A DNA stretch of 64,000 nucleotides from Niallia alba (GCF_012933555.1 NZ_JABBPK010000001.1:3078001-3142000), one strand, 5' to 3'. Shown: positions 19,749 to 30,041, counted from the stretch's first letter. The notes: generated from the letters alone by a model not told the origin. Numbers and translations: made by a program.

Positions 19749-20888
19749 TTAGTTTTTCAATTTCTTCAATTGTTCCCCAATCATATCACCTAATTGGAAT
19801 CCTTTTGACTCTTCTGGAAGCTCATAAACTTCTTCCTCGTCTACTTCTTTTTCTGTTAGTTCTTTAATGCTTAAAGAAAGACGCTGTTCCGCTTCATTTA
19901 CATCTAATACTTTTACTTGGACTTCTTGCCCCTCTTTCAACACTTCATGAGGTGTTCCAATATGCTTATGTGCAATTTGGGATATATGAACAAGTCCTTC
20001 GACACCTGGGAACACTTCAACAAACGCACCATAGGAAACAATACGTTTGACTGTTCCATCTAGTACACTACCTTTTTCTGCACGTTCTGCAATGTTCGCC
20101 CAAGGTCCAGGTTGTGTTTCTTTAATAGATAAAGATATGCGATCATTATTACGGTCTACACTTAACACCTTTACTTTTACTTCTTGCCCTTCTTGAACGA
20201 CATCTGTTGGACTAGAAATGTGATCATATGACAATTGAGAAATATGGACTAATCCATCAATGCCCCCTAAATCAACAAATGCACCAAAATCCGTGATTCT
20301 TTGAACAGTTCCTGTTAGGGTTTGTCCAACTTCTATTGAGTCTAGGAGATTTTGCTTTTGTTTGCTTTTCTCTTCCTCTACAACGGCACGATGGGATAAA
20401 ATAAGACGACTTTTATCTTTCTCCAATTCCACAATTTTAAAAGAAATTGTTTTACCCTTGTAATCAGAAAAATCTTCTACATAATGAGCTTCTACTAAGG
20501 AGGCAGGTACAAAGCCTCTTACACCAAGATCAACAACAAGTCCGCCTTTTACAACGTCTTTTACTTCTGCTTCAAAAACTTCGCCTGCTTTAAATTTCTC
20601 TTCAAGTTGATCCCAAGCTTTTTCTGCATCAACTTTTCTTTTGGATAAAACAAGAGCATCTTCTTCTACTTTTATCACTTCTAATTCAAGCTGATCCCCT
20701 TCTGAAACAACATCACTTGCCTTTTCAATGTGCAAGCTAGATAATTCACTTATTGGTATAATCCCATCGAGTTTACTGTCCGTAATTGCAACAATTACCT
20801 GTTTTTCTTCCACCTTCGTGATCTGACCATTTACTACGTCTCCAACAGTATAATTATTTACAACTACATCATTTAATTCCTCAGACAT
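19749..20888 (-). CDS. ypfD: S1-domain RNA-binding protein (ribosomal protein S1 homologue YpfD)
   Basis: 379 residues from ATG 20888 ([10 protein letters not shown]) after AAGGAGGAG; a longer frame from 20942 is unsupported. Four S1 domains at about residues 15-85, 103-168, 188-258 and 273-345, recognisable by repeated [14 protein letters not shown] and [18 protein letters not shown] blocks. Low-GC Gram-positives carry this shorter S1 relative, often annotated rpsA; unlike E. coli S1 it is not essential in B. subtilis. Next to cmk as in most bacteria. Confidence 0.95.
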   Translation of the reverse strand: MSEELNDVVVNNYTVGDVVNGQITKVEEKQVIVAITDSKLDGIIPISELSSLHIEKASDVVSEGDQLELEVIKVEEDALVLSKRKVDAEKAWDQLEEKFKAGEVFEAEVKDVVKGGLVVDLGVRGFVPASLVEAHYVEDFSDYKGKTISFKIVELEKDKSRLILSHRAVVEEEKSKQKQNLLDSIEVGQTLTGTVQRITDFGAFVDLGGIDGLVHISQLSYDHISSPTDVVQEGQEVKVKVLSVDRNNDRISLSIKETQPGPWANIAERAEKGSVLDGTVKRIVSYGAFVEVFPGVEGLVHISQIAHKHIGTPHEVLKEGQEVQVKVLDVNEAEQRLSLSIKELTEKEVDEEEVYELPEESKGFQLGDMIGEQLKKLKN

Positions 20889-21078
20889 ATGTACTCCTCC
20901 TTCGACTCTATGCTGCATGCACTCTCTTTCGAAAATGAACATGCAGCTTAAAATAAATTAATCATGCATACGATTTTTATAATCCTTCTCTTTAAAGTTC
21001 TTACAAACTTGTTTTTTTGTCAAGTAAGAACTACTAGACTAGTTTATAAGATTACCTGAAGCTTGCATATGTTAAAGA

Positions 21079-21756
21079 TCAATTACTAATTTTTTCTCGT
21101 GTTAGCTCCATGATTTTTTCAACTACATCATTTATAGATAGTGAAGTCGTATCCATTTCAATTGCATCATCCGCCTTCTTTAACGGAGCAATTTCACGCT
21201 CTGAATCTAATTTATCCCGGGCAGCAATTTCTTGTTTCAATTGTTCTAAATCGGATTCATAACCTTTTAGTACATTCTCTTTATGTCTTCTAATTGCTCT
21301 TTCATCTACAGAAGCTAAAAGAAATATTTTTACTTCAGCGGCTGGAATCACATGGGTACCAATATCCCTACCATCCATTACCACACCACCGTTTACTGCA
21401 AACATTTGTTGTCTTCTTACCATTTCTTCCCTAACAAGTTTATGCTTGGAAACGATAGAAACCGAGTTCGTCACTTCACTTGAACGAACTTCCTTTGTAA
21501 CATCTTTGTTATCTAGAAAAATTAATTGACCTTGTTCACCTGGGAACAATTCAATAACTGTTTCATTTAACATATTTATTAAACTTTTTTCATCTTCTAA
21601 ATTTAAGTTATGGTTTATTGCTTTATAGGTTAAAGCCCTATACATCGCTCCTGTATCAATATAAATGTATCCTAATTGTTCGGCAACAATCTTTGCAACA
21701 GTACTTTTCCCTGCTGCTGCTGGTCCATCTATTGCAATGCTAATTTTCTTTTCCAT
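21079..21756 (-). CDS. cmk: cytidylate kinase
   Basis: Phosphorylates CMP and dCMP with ATP. 225 residues. Walker [13 protein letters not shown] at residue 9, the MYRALTYKA segment, [14 protein letters not shown] near residue 100 and the LID segment with [10 protein letters not shown] are present. AGGAGGAATT before the ATG. Upstream of ypfD. Confidence 0.97.
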   Translation of the reverse strand: MEKKISIAIDGPAAAGKSTVAKIVAEQLGYIYIDTGAMYRALTYKAINHNLNLEDEKSLINMLNETVIELFPGEQGQLIFLDNKDVTKEVRSSEVTNSVSIVSKHKLVREEMVRRQQMFAVNGGVVMDGRDIGTHVIPAAEVKIFLLASVDERAIRRHKENVLKGYESDLEQLKQEIAARDKLDSEREIAPLKKADDAIEMDTTSLSINDVVEKIMELTREKISN

Positions 21757-22026
21757 AATTCCTCCTGAACTACTGGCTCAATTATACCAATTCTCTTATA
21801 ATATTCACTCTACACTATTAATGCCTCCTAAAGTATAGTAGGCAATTATTATGCTTGTAGCATTTTTACATCCAAACATGATTTTTAATGTGGAGTACAA
21901 GCCTAGCCCTTATTTTTAAATGGCTTACTTATCTTTTATTTTACCATAATCTCTAGACTTTTTTATTAAAAATATCATCTCTTTTATGTATCTCTTCTAT
22001 ATGACAACAAAAAATAAACATCGCTA

Positions 22027-22200
22027 TTATCTTCCGAATGTCTCGAGAAAGGAAATAAAATTAGAATCCATAACACCTTCATATTGAGTGATTGTTCTTA
22101 TTTCCGGGATAAAATCCCACTGATGAAGCATTTGACCAACTATAAAAAAAACGATTTGAAACATGATAATCTTCATTATAATTCTTTCCACCGTTTTCAC
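22027..22200 (-). CDS. ypfB: small single-pass membrane protein, YpfB/DUF5359 type
   Basis: 57 residues from GTG 22200 (MKTVERIIMKI), 9 nt after AAAAAGGAG; the longer TTG-started version from 22227 would span the ribosome site. One hydrophobic segment at about residues 5-27. Position between ypfA and cmk is as in B. subtilis. Function unknown. Confidence 0.8.
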   Translation of the reverse strand: MKTVERIIMKIIMFQIVFFIVGQMLHQWDFIPEIRTITQYEGVMDSNFISFLETFGR

Positions 22201-22315
22201 TTTACGCAACTCCTTTTTGCTTTCCAAAAAGCTTTCATATACTTAAAAACTTAGCTATTTTGCTTTTTCGTTTTTAGTTTATATGACTAGTATCGGAGTA
22301 TTCATAAGCCTTTAT

Positions 22316-22987
22316 TCAGATTTCAATCCCTTTCTTTTTCAAGGAAAGTTGACGGTCAAAGCTAAACCTTAACATTGATTGGCGATCCGCAGGATCAACT
22401 TCTAAAAATTCAATCGTCATTTTATTGCTATGTTCATTATAATCAAAGATTTTTTTGCTTTCTGCCATCAAATGCAAATAATTATACTCTCCATTTTGTA
22501 AAGGCAGAACTAATGAAACTTTTAATTTACTATTTTCCTGTAATCTTATATGCTTAGGCACAATAACAGCAGCCCCACCAGCACTAAAATCTAAAGAAAC
22601 GGTTGTAAATGGTTCAAATTGACCGTCCTTCTCATATGGATGGATTGCGATATCAACACTCGTTTCAATTCTTACAAATTGTCTACGCTGAATTTTAACC
22701 ATTTGATTTTCTGCAGGCAATGAAAGAATAAGCATTGGTACATTATTATCCTTTTTCCTTCCAATCACTTCGGAATGAAATAAATAAGCAATCCCTTCAC
22801 TTGTCACAAAATTAACCCTCAATTGAGCACCATTCATAAGAAAAAGTAGTTTATTTGTTACAAGATGAATAGGATACTCTATGTATATCGATTTTTCTGC
22901 TATTCCTAATACACGACTTTTATATTGGTCACCGTTTGATTCCCCATGAATCGGTTCAATAATTAATGTATCTCCAATAAAAATCAC
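22316..22987 (-). CDS. motI: PilZ-domain flagellar brake protein (MotI/YpfA type)
   Basis: 223 residues, GTG start. N-terminal YcgR-like domain then a PilZ domain with the cyclic-di-GMP signature RRQFVR near residue 105 and DFSAGGAA near residue 140. In B. subtilis the homologue binds c-di-GMP and stops the flagellar stator. Both nucleotide motifs are intact here. Weak ribosome site (AAAGTGTGAG). Confidence 0.9.
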   Translation of the reverse strand: MIFIGDTLIIEPIHGESNGDQYKSRVLGIAEKSIYIEYPIHLVTNKLLFLMNGAQLRVNFVTSEGIAYLFHSEVIGRKKDNNVPMLILSLPAENQMVKIQRRQFVRIETSVDIAIHPYEKDGQFEPFTTVSLDFSAGGAAVIVPKHIRLQENSKLKVSLVLPLQNGEYNYLHLMAESKKIFDYNEHSNKMTIEFLEVDPADRQSMLRFSFDRQLSLKKKGIEI

Positions 22988-23060
22988 TTTTTCTCACACT
23001 TTCTTTTTAACGGTATGAATACCTTAAGATTTTTTATCCATAATGTATTTATGTTTATAT

Positions 23061-23205
23061 AAATACAACTTCCATCAGTGGGCTTTTTCCTTCCCCTTCC
23101 CTGCTGGCTAATTGCGTTTATCGGACGTTTACGGGAGCTAGCTTCCTCGATTCGATTCTCCTCAGCTTGCGGTTGAGTCTCACTCCTCTTTAAGAAATGA
23201 GTAAA
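23061..23205 (+). repeat. diverged copy of the dispersed structured repeat
   Basis: CTTCCATCAGTGGG followed by TTTTTCCTTCC, then GGCTAATTGCG, ATCGGACGTTTACGG and a degenerate end. About 74 bp upstream of the motI start. Confidence 0.7.
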
Positions 23206-23396
23206 TTATCACAATCACTTGATAAACCGATATCTTAATAATAGTCATTAAGACTCATTATTTTTATACCTATAACAAAATACCTATATTTAAGTATCAT
23301 TATTGCATGAATGTTTTATATTTGGCAATACTACCCATTCAGAAAGTATAACTTCTATCCATGCAGGTCTTTCCACTTGATTTGAAGGATAAAAAA

Positions 23397-23433
23397 ACTG
23401 CCAACATTCTCGTATTAGAGTATGTCGACAGCT
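23397..23433 (-). terminator. sleB-ypeB terminator
   Basis: AGCTGTCGACATACTC paired with GAGAATGTTGGCAGT around a short loop, then seven T on the minus strand. Confidence 0.88.
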
Positions 23434-23442
23434 ATTTTTTCT

Positions 23443-24789
23443 TTAAACTACTTCTTCATAAACTGGTTCAGCATTCTTTAATTTCTCTACCTTTTCCTCG
23501 ATTCCATTATCGGCATTAATATAAATCCGATAGGTATCTTCCCCTAATGTTCCAATAAATTCATAACATAAAACTTCTTCATTCAGATCATTTAGGATTA
23601 TTGCTAAACCATCATCCATAATATCTACCTGTTTGTTGATTTTCTTTAATGCTTCCTCTTTAGAAATCGCTGGATCTTTGATTTCTCTTTCTGTATTTGC
23701 CATCAAGTAATCTTCTGCAGCAAACCCAATAACATTTCCATTATCTAGGGCCACTTTCATTTTAATACTATCTGGATAAATTTTTACTCCATCAATCTCG
23801 GTAACAAAATTAAACACACCCATATTTTCATATTGCATACTCTCAAATAGTGCTAAGTTTTTAAAATCATGATCTTTTAAAAACTTAACTGCTTGATTAT
23901 TCGCTTCATTAAGGCTTATCTTATCTTCTTTTACTTCTCGGGATACGATGGACCAGATAGGATATCCTCCTTTTTTGGTGATATCCATGCTTGCTTCTAC
24001 ATCTGTTCCCTCTTCTTTTAATGTAACACTATAAAAGCCATAATTTGATCCTTTTCCATTTTCCGTGATTTTCACTTCAACTGGATTTTTAAATTCCGCA
24101 AATTCTTTCGCAATTTCTTCTGCTTCTTTTTCTGATATTGTCTTTCCTTTTAAGTTTTTGAAGTTCTCATCTTTCTTTTCCATATTTACACTTGTAACGC
24201 CAAAGCTCGTTTCCTGATATCCTTTTACTTTATCTTCCACTGTTTTCAAACCGTCAATAATGGTATTATCTAATTGCTTATCTGTTGCCAATGCCATTTC
24301 AACATCCATCCAACGGAGATTGTTTTCCAGCACTAAATGCTGAACATTGCGTAATTCGTCTTGGATATCTGCAGCTTCTTTGTACAATTTCTTTAACGTT
24401 TTATACTCATCTTCCGATAATGGCTCTTTATTTAAGTCTCTCACCGCTGTCCGATAACTAAAATCACCAATGTTCGCTAAAAATTCCTCTGTTTTATTAA
24501 ACGGGAGCAGTGTCAATGGTAGTTGACCTACATCTGAATGTGCTTCTGAAGTAATTCGCCATACTTCTGCCAACGCAGGAGATAGGGATTCCTGTGAATT
24601 CATTGCTAAAGTTGTACCAATCTGATCATGTAGCAAATCTACTTGATACGTTAAATCATGGAAAGCCCTTTGATAGTTATTCTCTGCGTTTAATAAAACT
24701 GCATTTTTCTCTTTGTGCTCCTGATAGCCCCAAAAGGCTACCCCTGCGATCCCGAGTGTTAATACTCCTATTAATATTCCTCTTAACAT
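23443..24789 (-). CDS. ypeB: germination protein YpeB
   Basis: Needed for localisation and stability of the cortex-lytic enzyme SleB in the spore. 448 residues: N-terminal membrane anchor (LIGVLTLGIAGVAFWGYQ), a helical region, then PepSY-type repeats (AEEIAKEFAEF, SLNEANNQAVKFL, ISKEEALKKI). Follows sleB by 12 bp, as expected for the SigG-dependent forespore operon. Confidence 0.96.
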   Translation of the reverse strand: MLRGILIGVLTLGIAGVAFWGYQEHKEKNAVLLNAENNYQRAFHDLTYQVDLLHDQIGTTLAMNSQESLSPALAEVWRITSEAHSDVGQLPLTLLPFNKTEEFLANIGDFSYRTAVRDLNKEPLSEDEYKTLKKLYKEAADIQDELRNVQHLVLENNLRWMDVEMALATDKQLDNTIIDGLKTVEDKVKGYQETSFGVTSVNMEKKDENFKNLKGKTISEKEAEEIAKEFAEFKNPVEVKITENGKGSNYGFYSVTLKEEGTDVEASMDITKKGGYPIWSIVSREVKEDKISLNEANNQAVKFLKDHDFKNLALFESMQYENMGVFNFVTEIDGVKIYPDSIKMKVALDNGNVIGFAAEDYLMANTEREIKDPAISKEEALKKINKQVDIMDDGLAIILNDLNEEVLCYEFIGTLGEDTYRIYINADNGIEEKVEKLKNAEPVYEEVV

Positions 24790-24801
24790 CGTCTCACCCC
24801 A

Positions 24802-25836
24802 CTATTTACAGAATATATGCTTACCTATTTGTTTAATTTGTGGTCGACCCCAAATCCATCCGCTTGTTGCGGTATCCGGATTAAAATAATACAAAGCATG
24901 TCCAGTAGGATCCCATCCATTAATAGCATCTAATACTGCTTCTTTTGCCCTTTCATTTGGAGTTAACCAAATTTGTCCGTCAGCAACAGCAGTGAATGCG
25001 CGTGGTTCAAAAATAACCCCTGAAACCGTATTTGGAAATGTTGGACTGTTAACTCGGTTGAGAATAACTGCTGCAACAGCTACTTGACCTACATATGGCT
25101 CTCCTCTTGCTTCACCATATACTGCATTTGCCATCAATTGAATATCATTTTGCGAGAACCCATTCGGAACATTTGCTGCAGTTACTTTTTTCCCAGTTGT
25201 GTTTTCGCCGCCATTCGTATTGGCAGTATTTTGCGGTGCAGGAGTGTTATTATTATTTGTTCCTGTCTGACCAGATTTGTTTTCTGTTGCGTTTTTTGGT
25301 TTTGCTGCATTATTTGTTTGCTTTTGTGCAGCACCATTTTGATTTTTCTTTTTTTGCGCAGTAGTATTTGGTTTTTTTACTTTGTTATTCGTTTGTTTTT
25401 TTGCTTGATTTTGTGTTGTTCCTTTTTTAGGAGAAGGAGTCTTTTGTTTATTTAAATCAACCCCTCCATAATGGGAGAACTTTTTCCCACGATTTATTTG
25501 TTCTTTTACAAATTGCTCATTGTATTTAGTTGCGCGAGCTAACTTTTCTTTCGTTTTCGCGCCAGCTAAACCATCAATCGGCAATCCAAATTCATATTGA
25601 AAGTGCCTTAATGCCCAATAGGTTTGCCAACCAAATACACCATCAATTTTCCCATTATAAAATCCTACATATTGTAGTCTAGCTTGTAATTCAATAACGT
25701 CATCCCCTACTGCTCCATGCTGAATAACTTGATCGGAAAAAGCATGTACTTTTTGTTCATGTAAAGGAACAGCTAGTAATCCTGTCATAACAAAAAAGAT
25801 GATCGCTATTTTTGTGAGTAAAAACTTTTTATTCAT
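24802..25836 (-). CDS. sleB: spore cortex-lytic enzyme SleB
   Basis: Lytic transglycosylase that cuts cortex peptidoglycan at muramic-lactam during germination. 344 residues from ATG 25836, after GGGGGTAA. Signal peptide ~1-32; peptidoglycan-binding domain ~38-95 (GDDVIELQARLQYVGFYNG); an unusual N/Q/K/T-rich linker ~120-215; then the hydrolase domain from NDIQLMANAVYGEARGEP with the catalytic Glu in YGEARGE, ending GKHIFCK. B. subtilis SleB is about 305 residues; most of the extra length is in the linker. Confidence 0.96.
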   Translation of the reverse strand: MNKKFLLTKIAIIFFVMTGLLAVPLHEQKVHAFSDQVIQHGAVGDDVIELQARLQYVGFYNGKIDGVFGWQTYWALRHFQYEFGLPIDGLAGAKTKEKLARATKYNEQFVKEQINRGKKFSHYGGVDLNKQKTPSPKKGTTQNQAKKQTNNKVKKPNTTAQKKKNQNGAAQKQTNNAAKPKNATENKSGQTGTNNNNTPAPQNTANTNGGENTTGKKVTAANVPNGFSQNDIQLMANAVYGEARGEPYVGQVAVAAVILNRVNSPTFPNTVSGVIFEPRAFTAVADGQIWLTPNERAKEAVLDAINGWDPTGHALYYFNPDTATSGWIWGRPQIKQIGKHIFCK

Positions 25837-25913
25837 GCTTATTACCCCCATAACTAATTACTATTAACATTAACTGTATTTTTTGTAGCAATTGGTTTTT
25901 TATACAAAAAAAA

Positions 25914-25939
25914 AGTAGAGGGATGTACTCCACTCTACT
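25914..25939 (-). terminator. prsW terminator
   Basis: AGTAGAG/CTCTACT stem extended by a few more pairs, then nine T on the minus strand. A second 11-bp hairpin (TTCACAATCCT, 25958-25988) lies just before it in the direction of transcription. Confidence 0.85.
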
Positions 25940-26035
25940 TTCTTACATACTATATGCTTCACAATCCTATTCCAAAGAGGATTGTGAAACTTCCTTTTAC
26001 CAGATGGTAAATATTACCCTTTAGCCTTTTTAACG

Positions 26036-26704
26036 TTAAGTTCCTGTCATTTTTTGAATAGGTTCATTACTTAGTTCTCTTGCGCTTTTTACTTTTCTAA
26101 GGCCTAACCACCATAAATAAAACATAAATGGGGTAATCAAGATCAGCCAATTTTTCTCTAAAGATACAATATAATCATACACAGCGTGAAGCAGAAAAGG
26201 AACAAGCAGGGAATAAACAAGCCATTTCCCTCTAGGCACAATAAATTTACCCTTTCCAAAATAATAACCCATTATAACCCCAAAAAGGGCATGACTTGAT
26301 ACAGGAAGCAAAGCTCTTCCAATCGCATACTCCAGTCCATTTGCCACTAAATATAGAATATTTTCCATGGTTGCAAACCCTAATGACACTGCAACGCCAT
26401 ATACTATTCCATCATAAGGCTCATCAAAATCAGCATGCTTTACTGCCGTATAAAAAAGAATAAACCATTTAAAAAATTCTTCTAATAAACTGGTTGTAAG
26501 TAGAGCACTCCAAATCCCTTCTGGAATGACATTCTCTGCTTGAAAAACGTATTGAATAAACATGATTGGAAAAACAAGAAGTGCACCTGTTATAAAAGAC
26601 CGCATGACAAGCGATATTGGCTCGGAATCGTATTGGTCTTTTAAATAGAAATAGCTTAACAATGCTAAACCAGGTGCTATTCCGGCTGAAAAAATCGCCA
26701 ACAT
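26036..26704 (-). CDS. prsW: site-1 intramembrane protease PrsW
   Basis: Glutamic-type membrane protease that starts cleavage of the anti-sigma factor RsiW, releasing SigW. 222 residues, seven or eight hydrophobic segments. The family motifs are visible: EEFFKW (about residue 69), FATMEN (about 108) and HAVYD (about 168). ATG after AAAAGGGGAAA. It is near sleB and ypdA as in B. subtilis. Confidence 0.94.
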   Translation of the reverse strand: MLAIFSAGIAPGLALLSYFYLKDQYDSEPISLVMRSFITGALLVFPIMFIQYVFQAENVIPEGIWSALLTTSLLEEFFKWFILFYTAVKHADFDEPYDGIVYGVAVSLGFATMENILYLVANGLEYAIGRALLPVSSHALFGVIMGYYFGKGKFIVPRGKWLVYSLLVPFLLHAVYDYIVSLEKNWLILITPFMFYLWWLGLRKVKSARELSNEPIQKMTGT

Positions 26705-26740
26705 TTCATTTCCCCTTTTCCCCTGTTTCTGAGTGTTCGA

Positions 26741-27709
26741 CTATCTAGTTTTTTCTAGAATAGCATTCGCAATTTGCACACCATGAAACCTTCCATTTTC
26801 AATAAAGATTTCATTTGCGTTATTTCCTGCTGCAATTACCCCAGCAATAAATATACCATTCACATTTGTTTCCATTGTTTCTGGATCAAACACAGGTCTC
26901 CCCGTTTCCTTTTCGATTTCCACTCCCATTTTTTTCAGAAATTCGTGATCAGGATGATATCCTGTCATCGCAAACACAAAATCATTTTTAATTTCATGAA
27001 GCTTTCCATTTACTTCATATAAAAGAGAGGTTTCTTTTATTTCTACAACACTTGCTTGGAATTCCATTTTAATAGTTCCTTTTCGCACTAAGGACTCAAA
27101 TTCTGGTAAAATCCAAGGCTTGATACTAGAAGAATATTCGCTGCCCCTGTATAAAACCGTTACTCTTGCTCCGGCTTTCACAAGTTCAATCGCAGCATCC
27201 ACGCTTGAATTTTTCCCGCCGATTACTGTTACATCATGGTTAAAATAAGGATGTGCTTCTTTAAAATAATGCATTACCTTAGCCGATTCTTCGCCCGGAA
27301 TATTCATATAGTTCGGATGATCATAATAACCAGTTGCAACAATAATATATGGAGCTAAGTATTCGGACTTTTTCGTTTTTACAATAAAATCCTGTTCCTC
27401 TGTTTTTTGTACTTCTATTACTTCTTCATATGCATTTATACGAAGTTCTTTTCTTTTTACTACTTCTCGATAATAAACGAGCGCTTGATTGCGATTAGGC
27501 TTATATTGTTCTGTTAAGAAAGCGACATCGCCAATTTCTAATTTTTCACTTGTACTGAAAAATGTCTGATGTGTAGGATAACCATGTATCGCATTTACGA
27601 CATTTCCTTTTTCAATAATTAGTGGATTTATATTTATTTCCTTTAAAGCGATCGCTGCTGCAAGACCGCATGGACCTGCACCAATGATAATTGCTTGTTC
27701 TCTTTTCAA
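26741..27709 (-). CDS. ypdA: bacillithiol disulfide reductase YpdA
   Basis: FAD/NADPH oxidoreductase that recycles oxidised bacillithiol. 322 residues, TTG start after GGAGTGAACGG. FAD motif GAGPCGLAAAI at residue 9, second Rossmann motif VTVIGGKNSSVDAA near residue 160, ATGYYDHPNY and TGYHPDHEF segments. No CxxC pair, as expected for this family and unlike thioredoxin reductase. Confidence 0.95.
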   Translation of the reverse strand: MKREQAIIIGAGPCGLAAAIALKEININPLIIEKGNVVNAIHGYPTHQTFFSTSEKLEIGDVAFLTEQYKPNRNQALVYYREVVKRKELRINAYEEVIEVQKTEEQDFIVKTKKSEYLAPYIIVATGYYDHPNYMNIPGEESAKVMHYFKEAHPYFNHDVTVIGGKNSSVDAAIELVKAGARVTVLYRGSEYSSSIKPWILPEFESLVRKGTIKMEFQASVVEIKETSLLYEVNGKLHEIKNDFVFAMTGYHPDHEFLKKMGVEIEKETGRPVFDPETMETNVNGIFIAGVIAAGNNANEIFIENGRFHGVQIANAILEKTR

Positions 27710-27774
27710 AACCGTTCACTCCTAACCTTTTACAAAAAACGGGATTACTTCCCCTTTAAACCTTTAACAAAATT

Positions 27775-27933
27775 ATAAAGTGAAACTGCCATCAGTGGGG
27801 GTTTTCCTTCATCCCCCACTGATGGTTAGTTGAACCAATCGGACCTTTACGGACAGTTGATCTCCCACCTATCTTCCTTGTATTCTCATATGCTTGAGGG
27901 GGGAGTCTTACTGTCCGTTAAGAGTGGGATAAA
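27775..27933 (+). repeat. dispersed structured repeat, well-conserved copy
   Basis: ATAAAGTGAAAC start, GATAAA end. Hairpin 1: CCATCAGTGGGGG and its exact complement around an 11-nt loop. Hairpin 2: ACGGACAGT paired with ACTGTCCGT across about 55 nt, with inner CTCCC/GGGAG. Lies 66 bp upstream of ypdA and 60 bp past the gudB stop. Confidence 0.9.
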
Positions 27934-27995
27934 TAAGATTAAAGTTTTCCCCAAAAAGCTCCAAAATAAAAAATCAGCAATAGGTTTAGTTAAAT

Positions 27996-29273
27996 TTATA
28001 TCCAACCGCGGAATCTAGATGCTTCCGCCATTTTTCTAACTCCCACCATATATGCTGCTAGTCTCATATCGACACGACGTATTTCAGCAGTATCATAAAT
28101 ATTTTTAAATGATTTGCTCATTACTTTTTCTAATCTTTCTTCCACTTCTTCTTCTGTCCAGTAGTATCCTTGATTATTTTGAACCCATTCGAAATAAGAA
28201 ACAGTTACCCCGCCAGCTGAAGCTAATACATCTGGAACTAATAAAATTCCTCTTTCTGTTAAAATACGAGTAGCTTCTAATGTTGTCGGTCCATTAGCAG
28301 CTTCCACAACAATGCTTGCTTTAATATTCGGCGCATTTTGTTCTGTTATTTGGTTTTCAATTGCTGCTGGAACCAAGATATCGCAATCTAATTCTAATAA
28401 TTCTTTATTCGAAATGGTATTGTTAAATAAGTTTGTAACAGTACCAAAGCTGTCTCTTCTATCCAATAAATAATCTATATCTAACCCTTCAGGATCATGC
28501 AATGCTCCATACGCATCAGAAATTCCAATTATCTTTGCACCCGCATCATACATGAATTTTGCTAGAAAACTCCCTGCATTTCCAAATCCTTGGACAACTA
28601 CTCGTGCTCCTTCAATGGAAATGCCTCTTCTTTTTGCTGCTTCACGAATACAAATGGTTACACCTTTTGCAGTAGCTGTTTCTCGTCCTTGTGATCCACC
28701 TAATACAAGTGGCTTACCTGTTATAAAACCTGGAGAGTTAAATTCATCAATTCGGCTATACTCGTCCATCATCCATGCCATTATCTGCGAATTAGTAAAA
28801 ACATCTGGAGCAGGAATATCTTTTGTTGGGCCGACGATCTGACTAATTGCTCGTACATAGCCTCTACTTAATCTTTCTAATTCTCTAAAAGACATATCAC
28901 GAGGATCACAAACAATTCCTCCTTTTCCGCCACCATAAGGAAGGTCGACAATGCCACATTTTAAACTCATCCAGATAGAGAGTGCTTTCACTTCTGTTTC
29001 GGTAACATTAGGATGAAAACGAATACCACCCTTTGTTGGACCAACTGCATCATTATGTTGAGCACGGTAGCCTGTGAAGATTTTTACAGTTCCATCATCC
29101 ATTCTCACAGGAATTTTAACTGTCATCATTCGAATCGGCTCTTTTAATAATTCATAAACTTCATCTGAATAACCAAGTTTGTTTAAAGCCTTATGAATTA
29201 CTGTTTGTGTTGATTTCAAAACATCGTGTTGCTCTTCTACATGATTCTTCTCATTAGATTTTTTGGCTACCAT
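27996..29273 (-). CDS. gudB: NAD-dependent glutamate dehydrogenase
   Basis: Oxidative deamination of glutamate to 2-oxoglutarate. 425 residues. Substrate-binding GPTKGGIRFHP near residue 78, catalytic Lys in LPYGGGKGGIVCDP near 112, nucleotide-binding VQGFGNAGS near 225. The 3-codon insertion that silences gudB in the B. subtilis laboratory strain is absent here, so the enzyme should be active. Next to ypdA as in B. subtilis. Confidence 0.97.
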   Translation of the reverse strand: MVAKKSNEKNHVEEQHDVLKSTQTVIHKALNKLGYSDEVYELLKEPIRMMTVKIPVRMDDGTVKIFTGYRAQHNDAVGPTKGGIRFHPNVTETEVKALSIWMSLKCGIVDLPYGGGKGGIVCDPRDMSFRELERLSRGYVRAISQIVGPTKDIPAPDVFTNSQIMAWMMDEYSRIDEFNSPGFITGKPLVLGGSQGRETATAKGVTICIREAAKRRGISIEGARVVVQGFGNAGSFLAKFMYDAGAKIIGISDAYGALHDPEGLDIDYLLDRRDSFGTVTNLFNNTISNKELLELDCDILVPAAIENQITEQNAPNIKASIVVEAANGPTTLEATRILTERGILLVPDVLASAGGVTVSYFEWVQNNQGYYWTEEEVEERLEKVMSKSFKNIYDTAEIRRVDMRLAAYMVGVRKMAEASRFRGWI

Positions 29274-29349
29274 TAATAAATCCTCCTAAAAAACTACTAG
29301 TTTATAAACCGTAGTTCTTCTTTATAAGAATAATTATTTAGCATTTTTA

Positions 29350-29508
29350 ATAAAGTGAAACTTCTATCAGCGGGGGTTTTCCTTCCTCCCCCACTGATGG
29401 TTAGTTGAACCAATCGGACCTTTACGGACAGTTGATCTCCCACCTATCTTCCTCGTATTCTCAAAACCTTGAGGGGGGAGTCTTACTGTCCGTTAAGAGT
29501 GGGATAAA
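29350..29508 (+). repeat. dispersed structured repeat, well-conserved copy
   Basis: Almost identical to the copy at 27775. Arm 1 has two substitutions (CTATCAGCGGGGG) that leave most pairs intact; hairpin 2 arms ACGGACAGT/ACTGTCCGT exact. 77 bp upstream of the gudB start. Confidence 0.9.
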
Positions 29509-29957
29509 TGGAAAACATAATTTTGGGCTTAATAGCTAATTCAAAGCATAGTATACACCTTTACCTGCAAGATGCAAGCAAAATTATACAATTGAAATAA
29601 CATAATTATTCAGGAACTTGTTAGTTCCACTATCATCTTGCGATTATTCGTTACGGAAGGTCTACAAATATCATTTTTTCACTGTGGATAACTGTTTTTT
29701 ATTCCTTGTTCTAATATCAGTATATTCAATTAAACGATTCTTTGTCCTACCTCACCCTCATTTAATTATCATCAATTCATTAGTCTCTAAAACTTATTTC
29801 CTTATACGATAAAAATACTTGTGGCTAAACAAAAAAGATGAAAGGATGGGAATAATCTTATGTATCTTCCCTATTTCATTTTAACACTTTCAACAAGTTT
29901 TACCAATCATCAAGTTTTAAATTTTTATGTATTAAAGTTCTTTTAAACACATAAAAA
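29509..29957. other. non-coding spacer between mecB and gudB
   Basis: AT-rich, no ORF with a ribosome site and no repeat that I can see. Probably includes the gudB promoter. Confidence 0.4.
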
Positions 29958-30041
29958 AGATAGACAATTCCAATAAACTGCTGAAGTTTCCATATCTCGT
30001 GTCTCCGAGAACAACTTCAAAAAAATGGAATCATTCTATCT
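29958..30041 (-). terminator. branched terminator of mecB
   Basis: Outer stem AGATAGAATGATTCCA pairing with TGGAATTGTCTATCT, enclosing TGAAGTT/AACTTCA and a TCTCG/CGAGA hairpin; minus strand continues with TTTTTTATG. Larger than an ordinary terminator. Confidence 0.8.

Noticed and set aside
25084-25455. 123-codon open frame on the plus strand inside sleB
   Set aside because: Antisense to the low-complexity SleB linker; composition artefact.
27996-29273. Cryptic gudB allele with a small in-frame duplication
   Set aside because: The segment around the active Lys contains no tandem codon duplication; enzyme appears intact.
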